Assembly (NCBI RefSeq): GCF_003075045.1
Contig: NZ_QCZD01000001.1
Span: 1,395,710-1,459,709 of the forward strand
DNA: 64,000 nt
Reading direction: 5' to 3'
From: Maribacter litoralis
Lineage (GTDB): Bacteria > Bacteroidota > Bacteroidia > Flavobacteriales > Flavobacteriaceae
The position numbers were made by a program, and so were the translations under genes. Positions 18,371-26,909 of the stretch are shown here, piece after piece. The notes beneath the pieces were generated by a model. The model searched no databases and had not been told where the DNA came from. It saw only the letters and a program-made list of their open reading frames with translations. Within the stretch, counting starts at the first letter, position 1; every line of letters begins with the position of its first letter.

Positions 18371-19264
18371 TTATTTCTTATCTCCCCTTGGATGAGCATT
18401 TGCATGCACTTTTTTTAACTCTGCAATACTATTATGCGTGTAAACCTGTGTAGACGCCAAACTGGAATGACCCAGCAATTCTTTTACCGCATTTAAGTCG
18501 GCACCTTTATTCAAAAGATGCGTTGCAAAGGTATGCCTAAGAATATGCGGACTCGTTTTCACCTTAAAGGAAACCTCTCTAAAGTACTTTTTTATTAACC
18601 TATAAACAAGTGTTTCATACAATTTATTACCTGAAATGGTCAAAAACATAAATGCATCATCTTTAATATTAGCTAATGCGCTCCTGTTTTCTAAATAAAC
18701 TTTAAATTTTTCTTTAGTCTCTAACAACATGGGAACAAAACGCTCTTTGCTTCTTTTACCAAAAACCTTTATTGTCATGTTAGCAAAATCAACATCTGCC
18801 ACTTTAAGCGATATAATTTCCGCCCTTCTCATTCCCGTTACATAAAGTACATGTATAAGCAATTCATCCCTTACACCTTCAAAATCGGCCGTATACTCAA
18901 TTTCAGACAATACTCTTTCCATCTCATACTCTGAAAAAGGTATTTCTATCTTCTTGGAAGTTTTTAATGCTTTATGTTTACTTAAAGGACTGACTTCTGA
19001 GACACCTATCTTTTGAAGAAATTTATAATATGCCTTTAGAGATGAAATTTTTCTATTTATAGTTCTATTGTTTATCTGTTTTTCTGCTAACACTACTATC
19101 CAATTACGAACCAATGCGTATTCCACAGAGTCAATATCATCAACATCATACACTGATTTACAAAATTCCACAAACTCTAAAATATCTTTTTGGTACGCCT
19201 TCACGGTATGTGCAGAGTAATTTTTTTCTAGAGTGAGATATGATATAAATTCCGACAAAAACAT
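18371..19264 (-). CDS. xerC: Xer-type tyrosine recombinase
   Basis: The 297-residue tyrosine recombinase has an N-terminal SAM-like core-binding domain (SEFISYLTLEKNYSAHTVKAYQ) and a catalytic domain with the Arg of TGMRRAEI, the HxxR of SPHILRHTFATHLL, the His of LGHSSLASTQ and the nucleophilic Tyr of QVYTH. This is the XerC/XerD layout for resolving chromosome dimers at dif; the exact subtype cannot be decided here. It lies between rpsU and hpf with no phage genes nearby, so it is a housekeeping gene rather than an integrase of a mobile element. Its stop codon directly touches the upstream in-frame ATG of hpf. Confidence 0.88.
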   Translation of the reverse strand: MFLSEFISYLTLEKNYSAHTVKAYQKDILEFVEFCKSVYDVDDIDSVEYALVRNWIVVLAEKQINNRTINRKISSLKAYYKFLQKIGVSEVSPLSKHKALKTSKKIEIPFSEYEMERVLSEIEYTADFEGVRDELLIHVLYVTGMRRAEIISLKVADVDFANMTIKVFGKRSKERFVPMLLETKEKFKVYLENRSALANIKDDAFMFLTISGNKLYETLVYRLIKKYFREVSFKVKTSPHILRHTFATHLLNKGADLNAVKELLGHSSLASTQVYTHNSIAELKKVHANAHPRGDKK

Positions 19265-19304
19265 ATACTAAAGGTATCAAAGTTTTAAATTACTTGATTT
19301 TAAC

Positions 19305-19337
19305 GCAAAAAAAATCCCGCAAATTGCGGGATTTTTA
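19305..19337 (-). terminator. Terminator of rpsU
   Basis: A 9-bp stem (AAATCCCGC at 19312-19320 with GCGGGATTT at 19326-19334), loop AAATT, is followed on the minus strand by a T-run (complement of 19305-19314). It separates rpsU from the recombinase gene. Confidence 0.9.
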
Positions 19338-19353
19338 TTTTCTAGTACAAAGT

Positions 19354-19548
19354 CTAAACTTCTTCTTGATCTCTTAGACCTTGAATATATTCTGCTTTTT
19401 GTATTTGTGCTCTACGCTCAACTGAAGGTTTTGTGAACTGTTGACGTTTACGCAACTGTCTCATTGTACCTGTCTTATCAAACTTACGCTTGAAACGCTT
19501 TAAAGCTCTATCGATGTTTTCTCCTTCTTTTACTGGTATTATTAACAT
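19354..19548 (-). CDS. rpsU: 30S ribosomal protein bS21
   Basis: bS21 is a small basic protein (64 residues) that sits at the 3' end of 16S rRNA. The sequence MLIIPVKEGENIDRALKRFK with the following RKFDKTGTMRQLRKRQ is typical. In Bacteroidota ribosomes bS21, with bS18 and bS6, sequesters the anti-Shine-Dalgarno tail, which explains why most genes here lack Shine-Dalgarno sequences. This gene is the exception: a perfect one lies 9 nt before its ATG. It has its own consensus promoter and terminator, so it forms a single-gene unit. Confidence 0.98.
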   Translation of the reverse strand: MLIIPVKEGENIDRALKRFKRKFDKTGTMRQLRKRQQFTKPSVERRAQIQKAEYIQGLRDQEEV

Positions 19549-19556
19549 GGGCTACA

Positions 19557-19567
19557 ACCTCCTTTCT
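19557..19567 (-). promoter_or_regulatory. Perfect extended Shine-Dalgarno of rpsU
   Basis: On the minus strand the 11 bases AGAAAGGAGGT precede ATG 19548 with a 9-nt spacer. They are complementary to the canonical 16S 3' tail ACCTCCTTTCT. It is the only strong Shine-Dalgarno noticed at a start codon in the window. Published work on Flavobacterium ribosomes proposes that such a site lets bS21 levels regulate their own translation. Confidence 0.93.
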
Positions 19568-19582
19568 TTATGATTAAGGCTG

Positions 19583-19612
19583 CAAATATACTAACTATAT
19601 TCAAATGGGCAA
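19583..19612 (-). promoter_or_regulatory. Consensus promoter of rpsU
   Basis: On the minus strand TTG (complement of 19610-19612), 19 bases, then TATATTTG (complement of 19583-19590): an exact match to TTG-N19-TAnnTTTG. The expected start near 19577 gives a leader of about 30 nt containing the Shine-Dalgarno. Confidence 0.8.
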
Positions 19613-19649
19613 CCTTTAATCTACTTTTTAAATTTTTTAATTCAACCGA

Positions 19650-20819
19650 CTAAACCGTAGCCGGCTTATATTCTTTTTTATCTATAATAATTTTAGAAAT
19701 AATTTCTCTTAATATTTCCGATGTTCCACCACCTATTGGCCCTAATCTACTGTCTCTAAAATTACGTGCCATCGGATAGTCTTCTATATAACCATAGCCA
19801 CCTAAAAACTGTAAACACTCATAAGCCACCTCATCTGCAACTTTAGTAGACTTTAATTTAGAGATCGTTGCCTCTTTAACCACATATTGACCTTTATCCA
19901 ATCGATATGCTACAGAATAATTATATTCTTTACACATATCAATATCCGCATGAAGATCAACTACTCTATGTCTTAAAGCCTGAAATTGATTTATTGATTT
20001 ACCAAAGGCCTCTCTTTCAGACATGTAGTTTAATGCATATTCTAAAACATGTTCTGAGCGAGCATGAGCATTTACACCCATTATCAATCGTTCCAAAGAA
20101 AAATGTTCCATTATATAGGAAAAACCCATGTTTTCTTCACCCATAAGATTCACTGCAGGAATTTTCACATTATCAAAAGCAAGTTCTGCGGTGTCAGATG
20201 CTCGCCACCCCAATTTATTCAATTTATTGGCGGTAACCCCTTCACTTTTTCTATCAACTGCAAAAATGCTAATTCCTTTATTCCCTAATTCCGGATTGGT
20301 TTTTGCCGCTACGATCATATAATCGGCATAAACCCCATTGGTAATAAAAGTTTTGGAACCATTTAAAATATAATGATCACCATTCTTGATCGCAGTTGTT
20401 CTCATTGCCGCAACATCACTACCTCCAAAAGGTTCTGAGATACATAGACAACCTATTTTATCTCCATCTACGCTTGGACGCAAATACTTTTCCTTTAAAT
20501 AAGCATCTGCCTCTTTGTTTAAATGGGTCATAGCCAAATATGCATGAGCCCAAATTGCAGCTGCAAATCCACCAGAATTAATTTTTTGAAGCTCCTCTAA
20601 CAAGATAATGGTATAAAAAAGATCAAGACCCAAACCACCATCTTCTTCAGGAGTTGCCAGACCAAAATAGCCCATATCACCAAACTTCTTCCAAATAAAC
20701 CTTTCAATGGTTCCTGTTTCTTCCCATTTATCAATATGGGGAACTACTTCTTTTTGTAAAAAATCTTTAAGGCTGGCCCTAAATAGTTGATGTTCTTCAG
20801 TGAAGTACATACTTTGCAT
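19650..20819 (-). CDS. Acyl-CoA dehydrogenase family protein
   Basis: This flavoenzyme introduces a double bond into acyl-CoA thioesters (beta-oxidation or branched-chain amino acid breakdown). The start chosen, MQSMYFTEEHQLFRASL, gives 389 residues, the normal length; an upstream ATG at 20861 would overlap the HhH gene and adds an unrelated segment. Family features include CISEPFGGSDVAAMRTTA (FAD/substrate region), KTFITNGVYADYMIVAAKT, LGWRASDTAELAFDNVKIP and the C-terminal GGYGYIEDYPMARNFRDSR with GGGTSEI. Chain-length specificity cannot be read from the sequence. A TATATTTG element (complement of 20839-20846) inside the 3' end of the upstream gene may be its promoter. Confidence 0.92.
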   Translation of the reverse strand: MQSMYFTEEHQLFRASLKDFLQKEVVPHIDKWEETGTIERFIWKKFGDMGYFGLATPEEDGGLGLDLFYTIILLEELQKINSGGFAAAIWAHAYLAMTHLNKEADAYLKEKYLRPSVDGDKIGCLCISEPFGGSDVAAMRTTAIKNGDHYILNGSKTFITNGVYADYMIVAAKTNPELGNKGISIFAVDRKSEGVTANKLNKLGWRASDTAELAFDNVKIPAVNLMGEENMGFSYIMEHFSLERLIMGVNAHARSEHVLEYALNYMSEREAFGKSINQFQALRHRVVDLHADIDMCKEYNYSVAYRLDKGQYVVKEATISKLKSTKVADEVAYECLQFLGGYGYIEDYPMARNFRDSRLGPIGGGTSEILREIISKIIIDKKEYKPATV

Positions 20820-20829
20820 AGCGTTATTT

Positions 20830-21708
20830 TTATAATGACAAATATAAAGCAATTCTATCAATACGCTCTATAGGAAAATCTTCTATTTTTGACAATTCGT
20901 TCAAAGAATTGATACTTCCGTTGAGATTACGATAATTTACAATGCTTTCAGACACGTGTTTTTGAAGATATATCAATTTTGATAATTCTGAAGCCGTTGC
21001 ATTATTTACGTTAATTTTTACAATTTGCGGTTTACTGATCACTTTAAATTCTTTTAAAGTTCTATTTACCACTTCTTTTTCAAGACCATACACATCAAAC
21101 AACTGTTCGTCAATTAAAAAACCGCCTAATCTATCTCTAAATTTTATGATTCTTGCTGACAGCTTCTCACCTATTCCATTAATTTTTCGCAACTGTTGAG
21201 CCGTAGCCTTATTTAAATCTTTATAGATTACTTTATTGACATGCTCATTTGGTTTCGTTGAATTAGTTTGATAAGAGGCTTTAACTTTTGATTTTTTTGC
21301 CCATTCAGGAAATTTAAAATTTCGAGCTATTTTATTCAGTAAAGAATCTGAAACATTGGTCACTTCTTGAAATTCTTTTGCTGAGTTAACAAATTTATTT
21401 CCTTCCCTGTATTTATGCAACCTATCTATTTCCTCAACAGACATCCCTAGTGTATACCCTTTAAAATCTGTTATATAATTAGGATTGAAAGGATATTCGT
21501 GCTTTACATCACTCTGTGATGCTATAACTTTTAAAGAATCAATTTGTGTTTGTATTGTATTTTCAAATATCAGAGCATCAGCATCATTTACCTCATACGA
21601 TCGGTACACATAGTACCCTATTTGAATAAAAATTAGTATAAATAATAAAAAGAAAATCCCACTTCGTTCTTGTTTATTGAACTTGAAGTGGGATTTAAGA
21701 TTTTTCAA
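20830..21708 (-). CDS. Membrane-anchored helix-hairpin-helix (ComEA-like) protein
   Basis: The 292-residue protein has one N-terminal transmembrane helix (GIFFLLFILIFIQIGYYVY, ~residues 17-35) and then several helix-hairpin-helix motifs, e.g. DLNKATAQQLRKINGIGEKL (residues ~165-190) and VNNATASELSKLIYLQKHV near the C-terminus. HhH repeats of this type bind DNA without sequence specificity, as in ComEA. A role in DNA uptake is possible but unproven. The N-terminus (MKNLKSHFKFNKQERSG) looks genuine, yet codons 5-19 coincide with a strong terminator-like hairpin that probably serves the upstream symporter gene, only 13 nt away. Confidence 0.82.
   Translation of the reverse strand: MKNLKSHFKFNKQERSGIFFLLFILIFIQIGYYVYRSYEVNDADALIFENTIQTQIDSLKVIASQSDVKHEYPFNPNYITDFKGYTLGMSVEEIDRLHKYREGNKFVNSAKEFQEVTNVSDSLLNKIARNFKFPEWAKKSKVKASYQTNSTKPNEHVNKVIYKDLNKATAQQLRKINGIGEKLSARIIKFRDRLGGFLIDEQLFDVYGLEKEVVNRTLKEFKVISKPQIVKINVNNATASELSKLIYLQKHVSESIVNYRNLNGSINSLNELSKIEDFPIERIDRIALYLSL
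21644..21696 (-). terminator. Terminator-like hairpin inside the start of the HhH gene
   Basis: A perfect 12-bp inverted repeat (AAATCCCACTTC at 21654-21665 and GAAGTGGGATTT at 21685-21696) with a 19-nt loop is followed on the minus strand by TTTTCTTTTTATT. It lies within codons 5-19 of the HhH gene and downstream of the symporter stop codon at 21722. Confidence 0.7.
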
Positions 21709-21721
21709 AATCTAATAAATA

Positions 21722-23332
21722 TTAGTACACCTTCTTAATGGCCGTTAAATACCTATCAAAACTTTTCTTCACTTTCGGGAAAAGAATAAGTAAACCTATC
21801 ATATTAGGAAATACCAATGCTAAAATCATAGCATCCGAAAATTTAATAACTGCATCTAAGGTAGCTGCCGCACCAATAACAACAAACATTAAGAAAAGTA
21901 CTTTATAAACGATATCGGCCGTTTTACCTCTTCCGAATAAATATTTCCATGATTGAAGTCCGTAATAAGACCAAGAAATCATTGTTGAAAATGCAAATAG
22001 AATAATTGCGATTGTAAGTACATACCTAAAGCCTGGAATAACAGAATCATACGCCATCGAAGTCAAATCAACTCCACCGACATATGCACCAGATTCATTT
22101 AACATAACCGTACTACCTATACCATTACCATAATCAAAAGCACCAGCGTCCATATTAAAAAATATAATTACCAAAGCTGTCATTGTACAAATTACCACAG
22201 TATCGATAAACGGCTCTAATAATGCCACTATACCTTCACTTGCAGGGTATCTTGTTTTCACTGCAGAGTGTGCAATGGCTGCAGAACCAGCACCTGCTTC
22301 ATTAGAGAATGCCGCTCTTTGGAAACCAACGATTATAACACCAACGATACCACCAATAGCAGCATCTGGAGAAAAGGCACCGGCAAAAATCATCCCGAAT
22401 GCATCGCCTATATATTTAATATTAGCAAAAATGATCACCAAAGATGCCAGAACATAAATACCTGCCATAAAAGGAACTATCTTTTCCGTTACACTGGCAA
22501 TCTTTTTAATACCACCTATGATAACGATACCCACTAAAATTGCAAGAATTAAACCTATGACAACCCCAGTTGCACCACCCTCCAAATTAAACATTGAAGT
22601 TAATTGTACCGCAGCTTGGTTAGATTGAAACGCGTTACCACCACCAAAGGAGGCGCCTACGCATAATATTGCAAAGAGCCCTGCCAATATTTTACCTAAT
22701 ATCTTAAAGTTGCTTTCACTTAGTCCTCTTGATAAATAGTACATAGGACCGCCATAAACGGTACCATCAGGACCTACATCTCTGTATTTAACCCCTAAAG
22801 TACATTCTACAAATTTTGTAGACATTCCAATCAAACCACAACTTATCATCCAAAATGTAGCTCCAGGACCACCTAAGGCTATTGCCACTGCCACACCGGC
22901 AATATTACCTAACCCTACCGTACCAGAAACGGCAGTTGCCAAAGCCTGAAAGTGACTTACCTCACCTTCTTCACTTTCATCTCTAATGGTATCAGGAATA
23001 TCGCCATCCTCTGTCATATGTAATTGAACTTTCTCAAGTCCGTACTTTTCAATTTCTTCATATTTACCTCTTACTACATTGATAGCTAAAGGAAATTTAC
23101 TAATACCGGGAAATTTGAAATAGATCGTAAAAAAGGTAGCTCCTACAATTAATAAAATAAGTACAATTGGAATGTTGTAACCTGCTATTGGAATAGAAGT
23201 TAAAACCGTTGCTTCCCACCATGTTGCAAAAGGCATGAAGGCATCATTTACTTTTTCATCCAAGCCCTTTTCTTGTGCAATTGTAAGAAATGGAATTAAC
23301 ATCGTTAATAGAGTTAGAAGTCTATACTTCAT
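21722..23332 (-). CDS. Alanine/glycine:cation symporter (AGCS family)
   Basis: This is a polytopic inner-membrane protein of 536 residues related to AlsT/DagA carriers that import alanine or glycine with Na+. Family signatures include [61 protein letters not shown] (shown in parts) and [14 protein letters not shown]. The N-terminus [20 protein letters not shown] resembles a signal sequence, an extension common in Bacteroidota members. It lies 88 nt after the K+ channel gene. A TATATTTG element (complement of 23397-23404) suggests its own promoter. The substrate is inferred from the family only. Confidence 0.9.
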   Translation of the reverse strand: MKYRLLTLLTMLIPFLTIAQEKGLDEKVNDAFMPFATWWEATVLTSIPIAGYNIPIVLILLIVGATFFTIYFKFPGISKFPLAINVVRGKYEEIEKYGLEKVQLHMTEDGDIPDTIRDESEEGEVSHFQALATAVSGTVGLGNIAGVAVAIALGGPGATFWMISCGLIGMSTKFVECTLGVKYRDVGPDGTVYGGPMYYLSRGLSESNFKILGKILAGLFAILCVGASFGGGNAFQSNQAAVQLTSMFNLEGGATGVVIGLILAILVGIVIIGGIKKIASVTEKIVPFMAGIYVLASLVIIFANIKYIGDAFGMIFAGAFSPDAAIGGIVGVIIVGFQRAAFSNEAGAGSAAIAHSAVKTRYPASEGIVALLEPFIDTVVICTMTALVIIFFNMDAGAFDYGNGIGSTVMLNESGAYVGGVDLTSMAYDSVIPGFRYVLTIAIILFAFSTMISWSYYGLQSWKYLFGRGKTADIVYKVLFLMFVVIGAAATLDAVIKFSDAMILALVFPNMIGLLILFPKVKKSFDRYLTAIKKVY

Positions 23333-23396
23333 AAGTTTTAAAATTTTTTGAATTAGTCAGTTAGTCTAGCAATATCTTAAAAATAATGGATGCAAT

Positions 23397-23404
23397 CAAA
23401 TATA
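23397..23404 (-). promoter_or_regulatory. Putative -7 element for the AGCS symporter gene
   Basis: TATATTTG on the minus strand fits TAnnTTTG and lies about 64 nt before ATG 23332. No clear TTG is present at the expected upstream distance. Confidence 0.35.
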
Positions 23405-23420
23405 TATGGTATAAAGATCA

Positions 23421-24428
23421 TTATTCTATATGGAACATCTCATTTAATTTCTTTATCTGTTCTGGTCTACCCAGTACTATGACCTTACTTTTCGGCTGTA
23501 GTTCCATATCAGCTTCCGGATTGATGATATACTTACCATCTGGCGAAATATATCCTATTATAGTGCACCCCGTTTTTCTTCGTAAATCAAGATCTCGCAA
23601 AGAGTTACATTCAATTTGATCTGAAAAATCTTCAATAGCTACCTCCTCAAGATTTGTGGTGTTCTCACCTTCGGTAGAAAGCTTGTCCATAAACGTTATC
23701 AAATCTGGCATTACCACCAAAGACGCCATATGGTCCCCTCCAATTTTATCTGGCATAATTACCTTATTGGCACCAGCCAGAAACAATTTCTTTTGAGAAT
23801 TTACGAGAGAAGCCCTACTAATTATAAAGAGATTTCTTTTCATCTGTCTAGCCGACAATACCACAAAAAGGTTAGCCGCATCATCTGGTAACGTGGCAAT
23901 TAAATATTTTGCCCGCTCTATACCGGCTTGTAAGAGCACATCGTCATCATTTGCATCACCTTCAATAAACAATATGTCATCTTCAAACCTTTCTATAATT
24001 TCTTTGTCCTTTTCAATTACCACAAAAGGTCTTCTATAAGCTTTTAATTTTTCGGCCGCCTGCATACCGTTACGACCAAAACCACAGACAATAACGTGTT
24101 CATTTAAATTTTCGATGGCACTTTTCATTTTTCTTTTTTTAAGCAGTTCTACTGAATTTCTAGAAAGTAGGTATTCGGTTACTATCGAAATAGCAAAACC
24201 TACAATAAATACACTCGTAACTATAAGTATAATGGTGAAAATCTTACCCTCTGGCCCCATAGGCCTTACCTCAGAAAACCCTACGGTAGTAACGGTAATT
24301 ATGGTCATGTAAAATGCATCTACCCAAGAATAGTCTGCCACAAAGCGATACCCCAATACACCAAAAGTCAAAACCAGTAGCATTAAGGCCAATGCTAGAT
24401 ATATTTTAGACTTAAATAATTGTATCAT
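23421..24428 (-). CDS. Two-TM potassium channel with RCK (TrkA-N) domains
   Basis: The 335-residue protein has TM1 (residues ~8-28), a pore loop with filter TVTTVGFSE (45-53), TM2 (~63-86), an RCK/TrkA-N NAD-binding domain beginning HVIVCGFGRNG (111-121) and a C-terminal TrkA-C domain. This is the MthK/Kch-like ligand-gated K+ channel architecture. The filter reads TVGFS where canonical channels have TVGYG, so ion selectivity deserves caution. It lies 3 nt after the PspC gene, with which it is likely co-transcribed. Confidence 0.9.
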   Translation of the reverse strand: MIQLFKSKIYLALALMLLVLTFGVLGYRFVADYSWVDAFYMTIITVTTVGFSEVRPMGPEGKIFTIILIVTSVFIVGFAISIVTEYLLSRNSVELLKKRKMKSAIENLNEHVIVCGFGRNGMQAAEKLKAYRRPFVVIEKDKEIIERFEDDILFIEGDANDDDVLLQAGIERAKYLIATLPDDAANLFVVLSARQMKRNLFIISRASLVNSQKKLFLAGANKVIMPDKIGGDHMASLVVMPDLITFMDKLSTEGENTTNLEEVAIEDFSDQIECNSLRDLDLRRKTGCTIIGYISPDGKYIINPEADMELQPKSKVIVLGRPEQIKKLNEMFHIE

Positions 24429-24431
24429 ACA

Positions 24432-24659
24432 TTATAAATCAAAAACGGAATTTCGTTTGGTGTACACTAAATCTTTTATTTTCAACCAGAACGCCAGAAA
24501 AAGGTAAAGGGCAAAACCAAAGCCAACTGTTACAAAAGTGAGGTAAATAAAAGATGTTCTAACAACCCTAGCCCTAATACCTAGTCGTTCAGCGATTCTA
24601 CCACAGACTTCGAATCCCCTTTTTTGAAAATAAAGCAATATTTCATAGAATACATTCAT
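24432..24659 (-). CDS. PspC domain protein
   Basis: This small membrane protein (75 residues from MNVFYEILLYFQKRG) has the PspC pattern: a short cytoplasmic stretch EVCGRIAERLGIRARVVR followed by a hydrophobic helix SFIYLTFVTVGFGFALYLFLA. PspC domains occur in phage-shock/envelope-stress systems, but no pspA is nearby. An upstream ATG at 24719 would add 20 residues inside the DUF2851 gene and is rejected. It is probably in one transcript with DUF2851 upstream and the K+ channel downstream. Confidence 0.82.
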   Translation of the reverse strand: MNVFYEILLYFQKRGFEVCGRIAERLGIRARVVRTSFIYLTFVTVGFGFALYLFLAFWLKIKDLVYTKRNSVFDL

Positions 24660-24670
24660 TGAGTATAAAA

Positions 24671-25948
24671 TTAGGCTTTTACATTCATTAAAGATGCCCC
24701 AATAGCACAATCCAAGCATTTATCTTTCTTACAATAGTTATTATACAACTGTAAGTATGTTTGAGAATCTTTAGCACTTATTATCGATGCCTGCAATTTA
24801 TCAAAATTAGCTATTATACTGTTTTCTTCTTTTTTAATTTTCGCCATCATTTGAAACAGACCTTCATTGTCCGTTGCACCTTTATATTGGCGGTATGCAA
24901 ACTTTAATGGTATAATAGTGTTTATAAACAGTAAATTTAAAAATGAGCTTGATATTCTCTTTTTGCTCTGTTTTGAAATCTTGCCAAAATTATAATGTGT
25001 GTCCCAATATGGTGAGGTACCAATTTTTAGAATATCGAAGAAGTCCGACTCCTCCTTTTCAATCAACAAATGAAATAAATTATTATTTTCTGCATAAATA
25101 GCGCTCAATTGCGCTAATCTTATGGTCGGAAAATTCATGGGTCTTAACCTAAAAAACTCGGGAGACTTAAAAACCGGTGTCAAATTAAACTTATGCGCTA
25201 GGTAGTTATATTCCTTTTGTAAAACTTCTAAATACTTATCGTCGGTTGTAGCGTTATCTAACAATTTTGCCTGCCCAAAGAACAAACTTTCCATCTGAAG
25301 CGGCTTTTTATGCAATTTTCTTATAATAGAAAAATCTATTGATTTACCGATCTCCACAAATACATCTCTATTAATTTTAGAACCAAATGATTTTAAAAGC
25401 ATTAAAAATAAAACTTGCTCCCAATTATTATTGGTATAAACAAGCAGCTCGGTAATGAATATTGATTTTTGCTCTAAACGTTCTACAAATAGTCTATCTA
25501 ACCAATTCTCTTTAATAAACTCGTCTACTTTATCAAAATCATTTTCACAATTGATAAACTTATAATTTTTAGTACTGAACAATTTCTGATAGTTCTGTAA
25601 TAATGATTCAGAAATAATATCTTTAAGGGATACCGTTGGTATTTGACTTCCGTCTTTTCTATATACAGAAATATCATCTTCCCATACAACATGCAAAATT
25701 ACATTGTCATAATTACGATCTTCTTGGTGATTATGCGCATACCAATCTGATGATTTTAGATGAATTTCTACATTACCAGCCCATAGCTGCCCGTTCAATT
25801 CTATTTGTGCATTGAAAAAATCAGGTCCACTTAAATCATTATGAGTACCGGCAGACTTGACATAAACATCTTCGTCTGATGTTGTCTTGAGCCCATTCAC
25901 TGGATATTTTTTGTACTTCCAAATAAAATGAAGTAAGTCTTCCTTCAT
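24671..25948 (-). CDS. DUF2851 family protein
   Basis: A 425-residue protein of family DUF2851, common in Bacteroidota. Recognisable blocks are MKEDLLHFIWKYKKY, LSGPDFFNAQIELNGQLWAG, NVEIHLKSSDWYAHNH and NYDNVILHVVWEDD near the N-terminus, and near the C-terminus four cysteines (NNYCKKDKCLDCAIGASLM). The conserved acidic and His residues near the N-terminus and the paired cysteines resemble a nuclease-like or metal-binding arrangement, but no function is established. I chose ATG 25948 because the longer form from 25984 reads through the terminator of the preceding gene. Confidence 0.8.
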   Translation of the reverse strand: MKEDLLHFIWKYKKYPVNGLKTTSDEDVYVKSAGTHNDLSGPDFFNAQIELNGQLWAGNVEIHLKSSDWYAHNHQEDRNYDNVILHVVWEDDISVYRKDGSQIPTVSLKDIISESLLQNYQKLFSTKNYKFINCENDFDKVDEFIKENWLDRLFVERLEQKSIFITELLVYTNNNWEQVLFLMLLKSFGSKINRDVFVEIGKSIDFSIIRKLHKKPLQMESLFFGQAKLLDNATTDDKYLEVLQKEYNYLAHKFNLTPVFKSPEFFRLRPMNFPTIRLAQLSAIYAENNNLFHLLIEKEESDFFDILKIGTSPYWDTHYNFGKISKQSKKRISSSFLNLLFINTIIPLKFAYRQYKGATDNEGLFQMMAKIKKEENSIIANFDKLQASIISAKDSQTYLQLYNNYCKKDKCLDCAIGASLMNVKA

Positions 25949-25960
25949 TTTATAAAAATA

Positions 25961-25982
25961 AAAAACCCGCTGTAAAGCGGGC
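25961..25982 (-). terminator. Terminator of the rhodanese gene
   Basis: CCCGCT (25966-25971) pairs with AGCGGG (25976-25981); on the minus strand a T-run follows. It lies between the rhodanese gene and DUF2851. Confidence 0.8.
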
Positions 25983-26005
25983 ATATTTTCTGAAAAGAAT
26001 TGAAG

Positions 26006-26314
26006 TTAAGCGGTTTCACCTTCCCAATTCATAAATCCTCCTTGAAGATTAAAAGCTTTATCAAAGCCTAAGTTTTTCATGATCGCACATGCCTGACCGC
26101 TTCTTGCTCCAGACCTACAGTACACATAATAGTTTTTTGTTTTGTCAAGCTTCTCCAATTCTTCAACAAACTCTTGTCCTTTATAAATATCGATATTGAT
26201 TGAATTAGGAATTATACCTTCTTCTACTTCTTCTTCTGTTCGTACATCGAGAATTACTGCATTAGAATCTTTCTCTAACTGCTCTTCCCATTCTTGTTGT
26301 GATAAATCTGCCAT
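26006..26314 (-). CDS. Single-domain rhodanese
   Basis: A single rhodanese domain (102 residues) with the active-site loop CRSGARSG, whose Cys carries persulfide sulfur. ILDVRTEEEVEEGIIPNSINIDI and FNLQGGFMNWEGE are typical flanking motifs. No signal peptide is seen, so it acts in the cytoplasm. The upstream ATG at 26371 would add 19 residues unlike the family; MADLSQQEWEEQL is taken as start. It is divergent from the marR unit and closed by its own terminator. Confidence 0.9.
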   Translation of the reverse strand: MADLSQQEWEEQLEKDSNAVILDVRTEEEVEEGIIPNSINIDIYKGQEFVEELEKLDKTKNYYVYCRSGARSGQACAIMKNLGFDKAFNLQGGFMNWEGETA

Positions 26315-26424
26315 AGTGTAAATTATATGCTGTAAAAATAATCGATTTTTATTTATTGAGACCGTCTTCATGTTTTTAACAAAAAATTAATCATAACAAT
26401 TAAATCCAATTCCAAATATAATTA

Positions 26425-26441
26425 TACATTTGTATATACAA
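26425..26441 (+). promoter_or_regulatory. marR promoter with overlapping palindromic operator candidate
   Basis: TACATTTG (26425-26432) fits the -7 consensus. The perfect palindrome TTGTATATACAA (26430-26441) overlaps its end and the expected start point, and a related half-site pattern continues to ~26453 (TTGTACATACA). This placement is typical for an autoregulating MarR protein. Confidence 0.55.
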
Positions 26442-26454
26442 TTATTGTACATAC

Positions 26455-26901
26455 ATGAATGTAGAGGAAATTATAAAGACGAATAAAAAAATGCCGTTGG
26501 CCAAACGGACATTAATTCATGTTGCTCTTGTAGCAAATAAAATTAACGAAGGTGTTTCTACGGTTTTAAAACCTTATGACATATCGGTACAACAGTTTAA
26601 TGTGCTGCGAATCTTAAGAGGGCAAAATGGAAAACCTGCAAATCTTTCTACTATTAACGAACGTATGGTTACCAAAATGAGTAATACTACCCGTTTGGTA
26701 GACAAGCTAATTTTAAAAGGGTTTGTAAACAGAACGGTATGCGAAAAAAATAGAAGAAAAGTAGAAATTGTAATTACCGAAAACGGATTAAATATTTTAA
26801 ATGAAATTGATGGAATACTTTTTGAAGCAGAAGAAAATATGCTTAAAAACTTTACCAAAGAAGAATTACACCAATTCAACGAATTATTAGATAAATTTTA
26901 A
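26455..26901 (+). CDS. MarR family transcriptional regulator
   Basis: A 148-residue winged-helix regulator of the MarR family. The dimerisation helix LAKRTLIHVALVANKINEGV precedes the HTH region ISVQQFNVLRILRGQNGKPA, the recognition helix region MVTKMSNTTRLVDKLILKGF and the wing VNRTVCEKNRRKVEIVITENG. The next gene, a nitroreductase, starts 8 nt downstream and yceI follows, so the regulator probably controls this small operon, perhaps in response to a phenolic or quinone-type compound. The ligand is unknown. Confidence 0.93.
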   Translation: MNVEEIIKTNKKMPLAKRTLIHVALVANKINEGVSTVLKPYDISVQQFNVLRILRGQNGKPANLSTINERMVTKMSNTTRLVDKLILKGFVNRTVCEKNRRKVEIVITENGLNILNEIDGILFEAEENMLKNFTKEELHQFNELLDKF

Positions 26902-26909
26902 GCACAACT

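Noticed and set aside
18371-19264. Tyrosine recombinase as part of a prophage or integrative element
   Set aside because: No phage or transfer genes and no repeated attachment sites; it lies in a conserved block with rpsU and hpf. The adjacent tRNA cluster shows no duplicated tRNA 3' ends.
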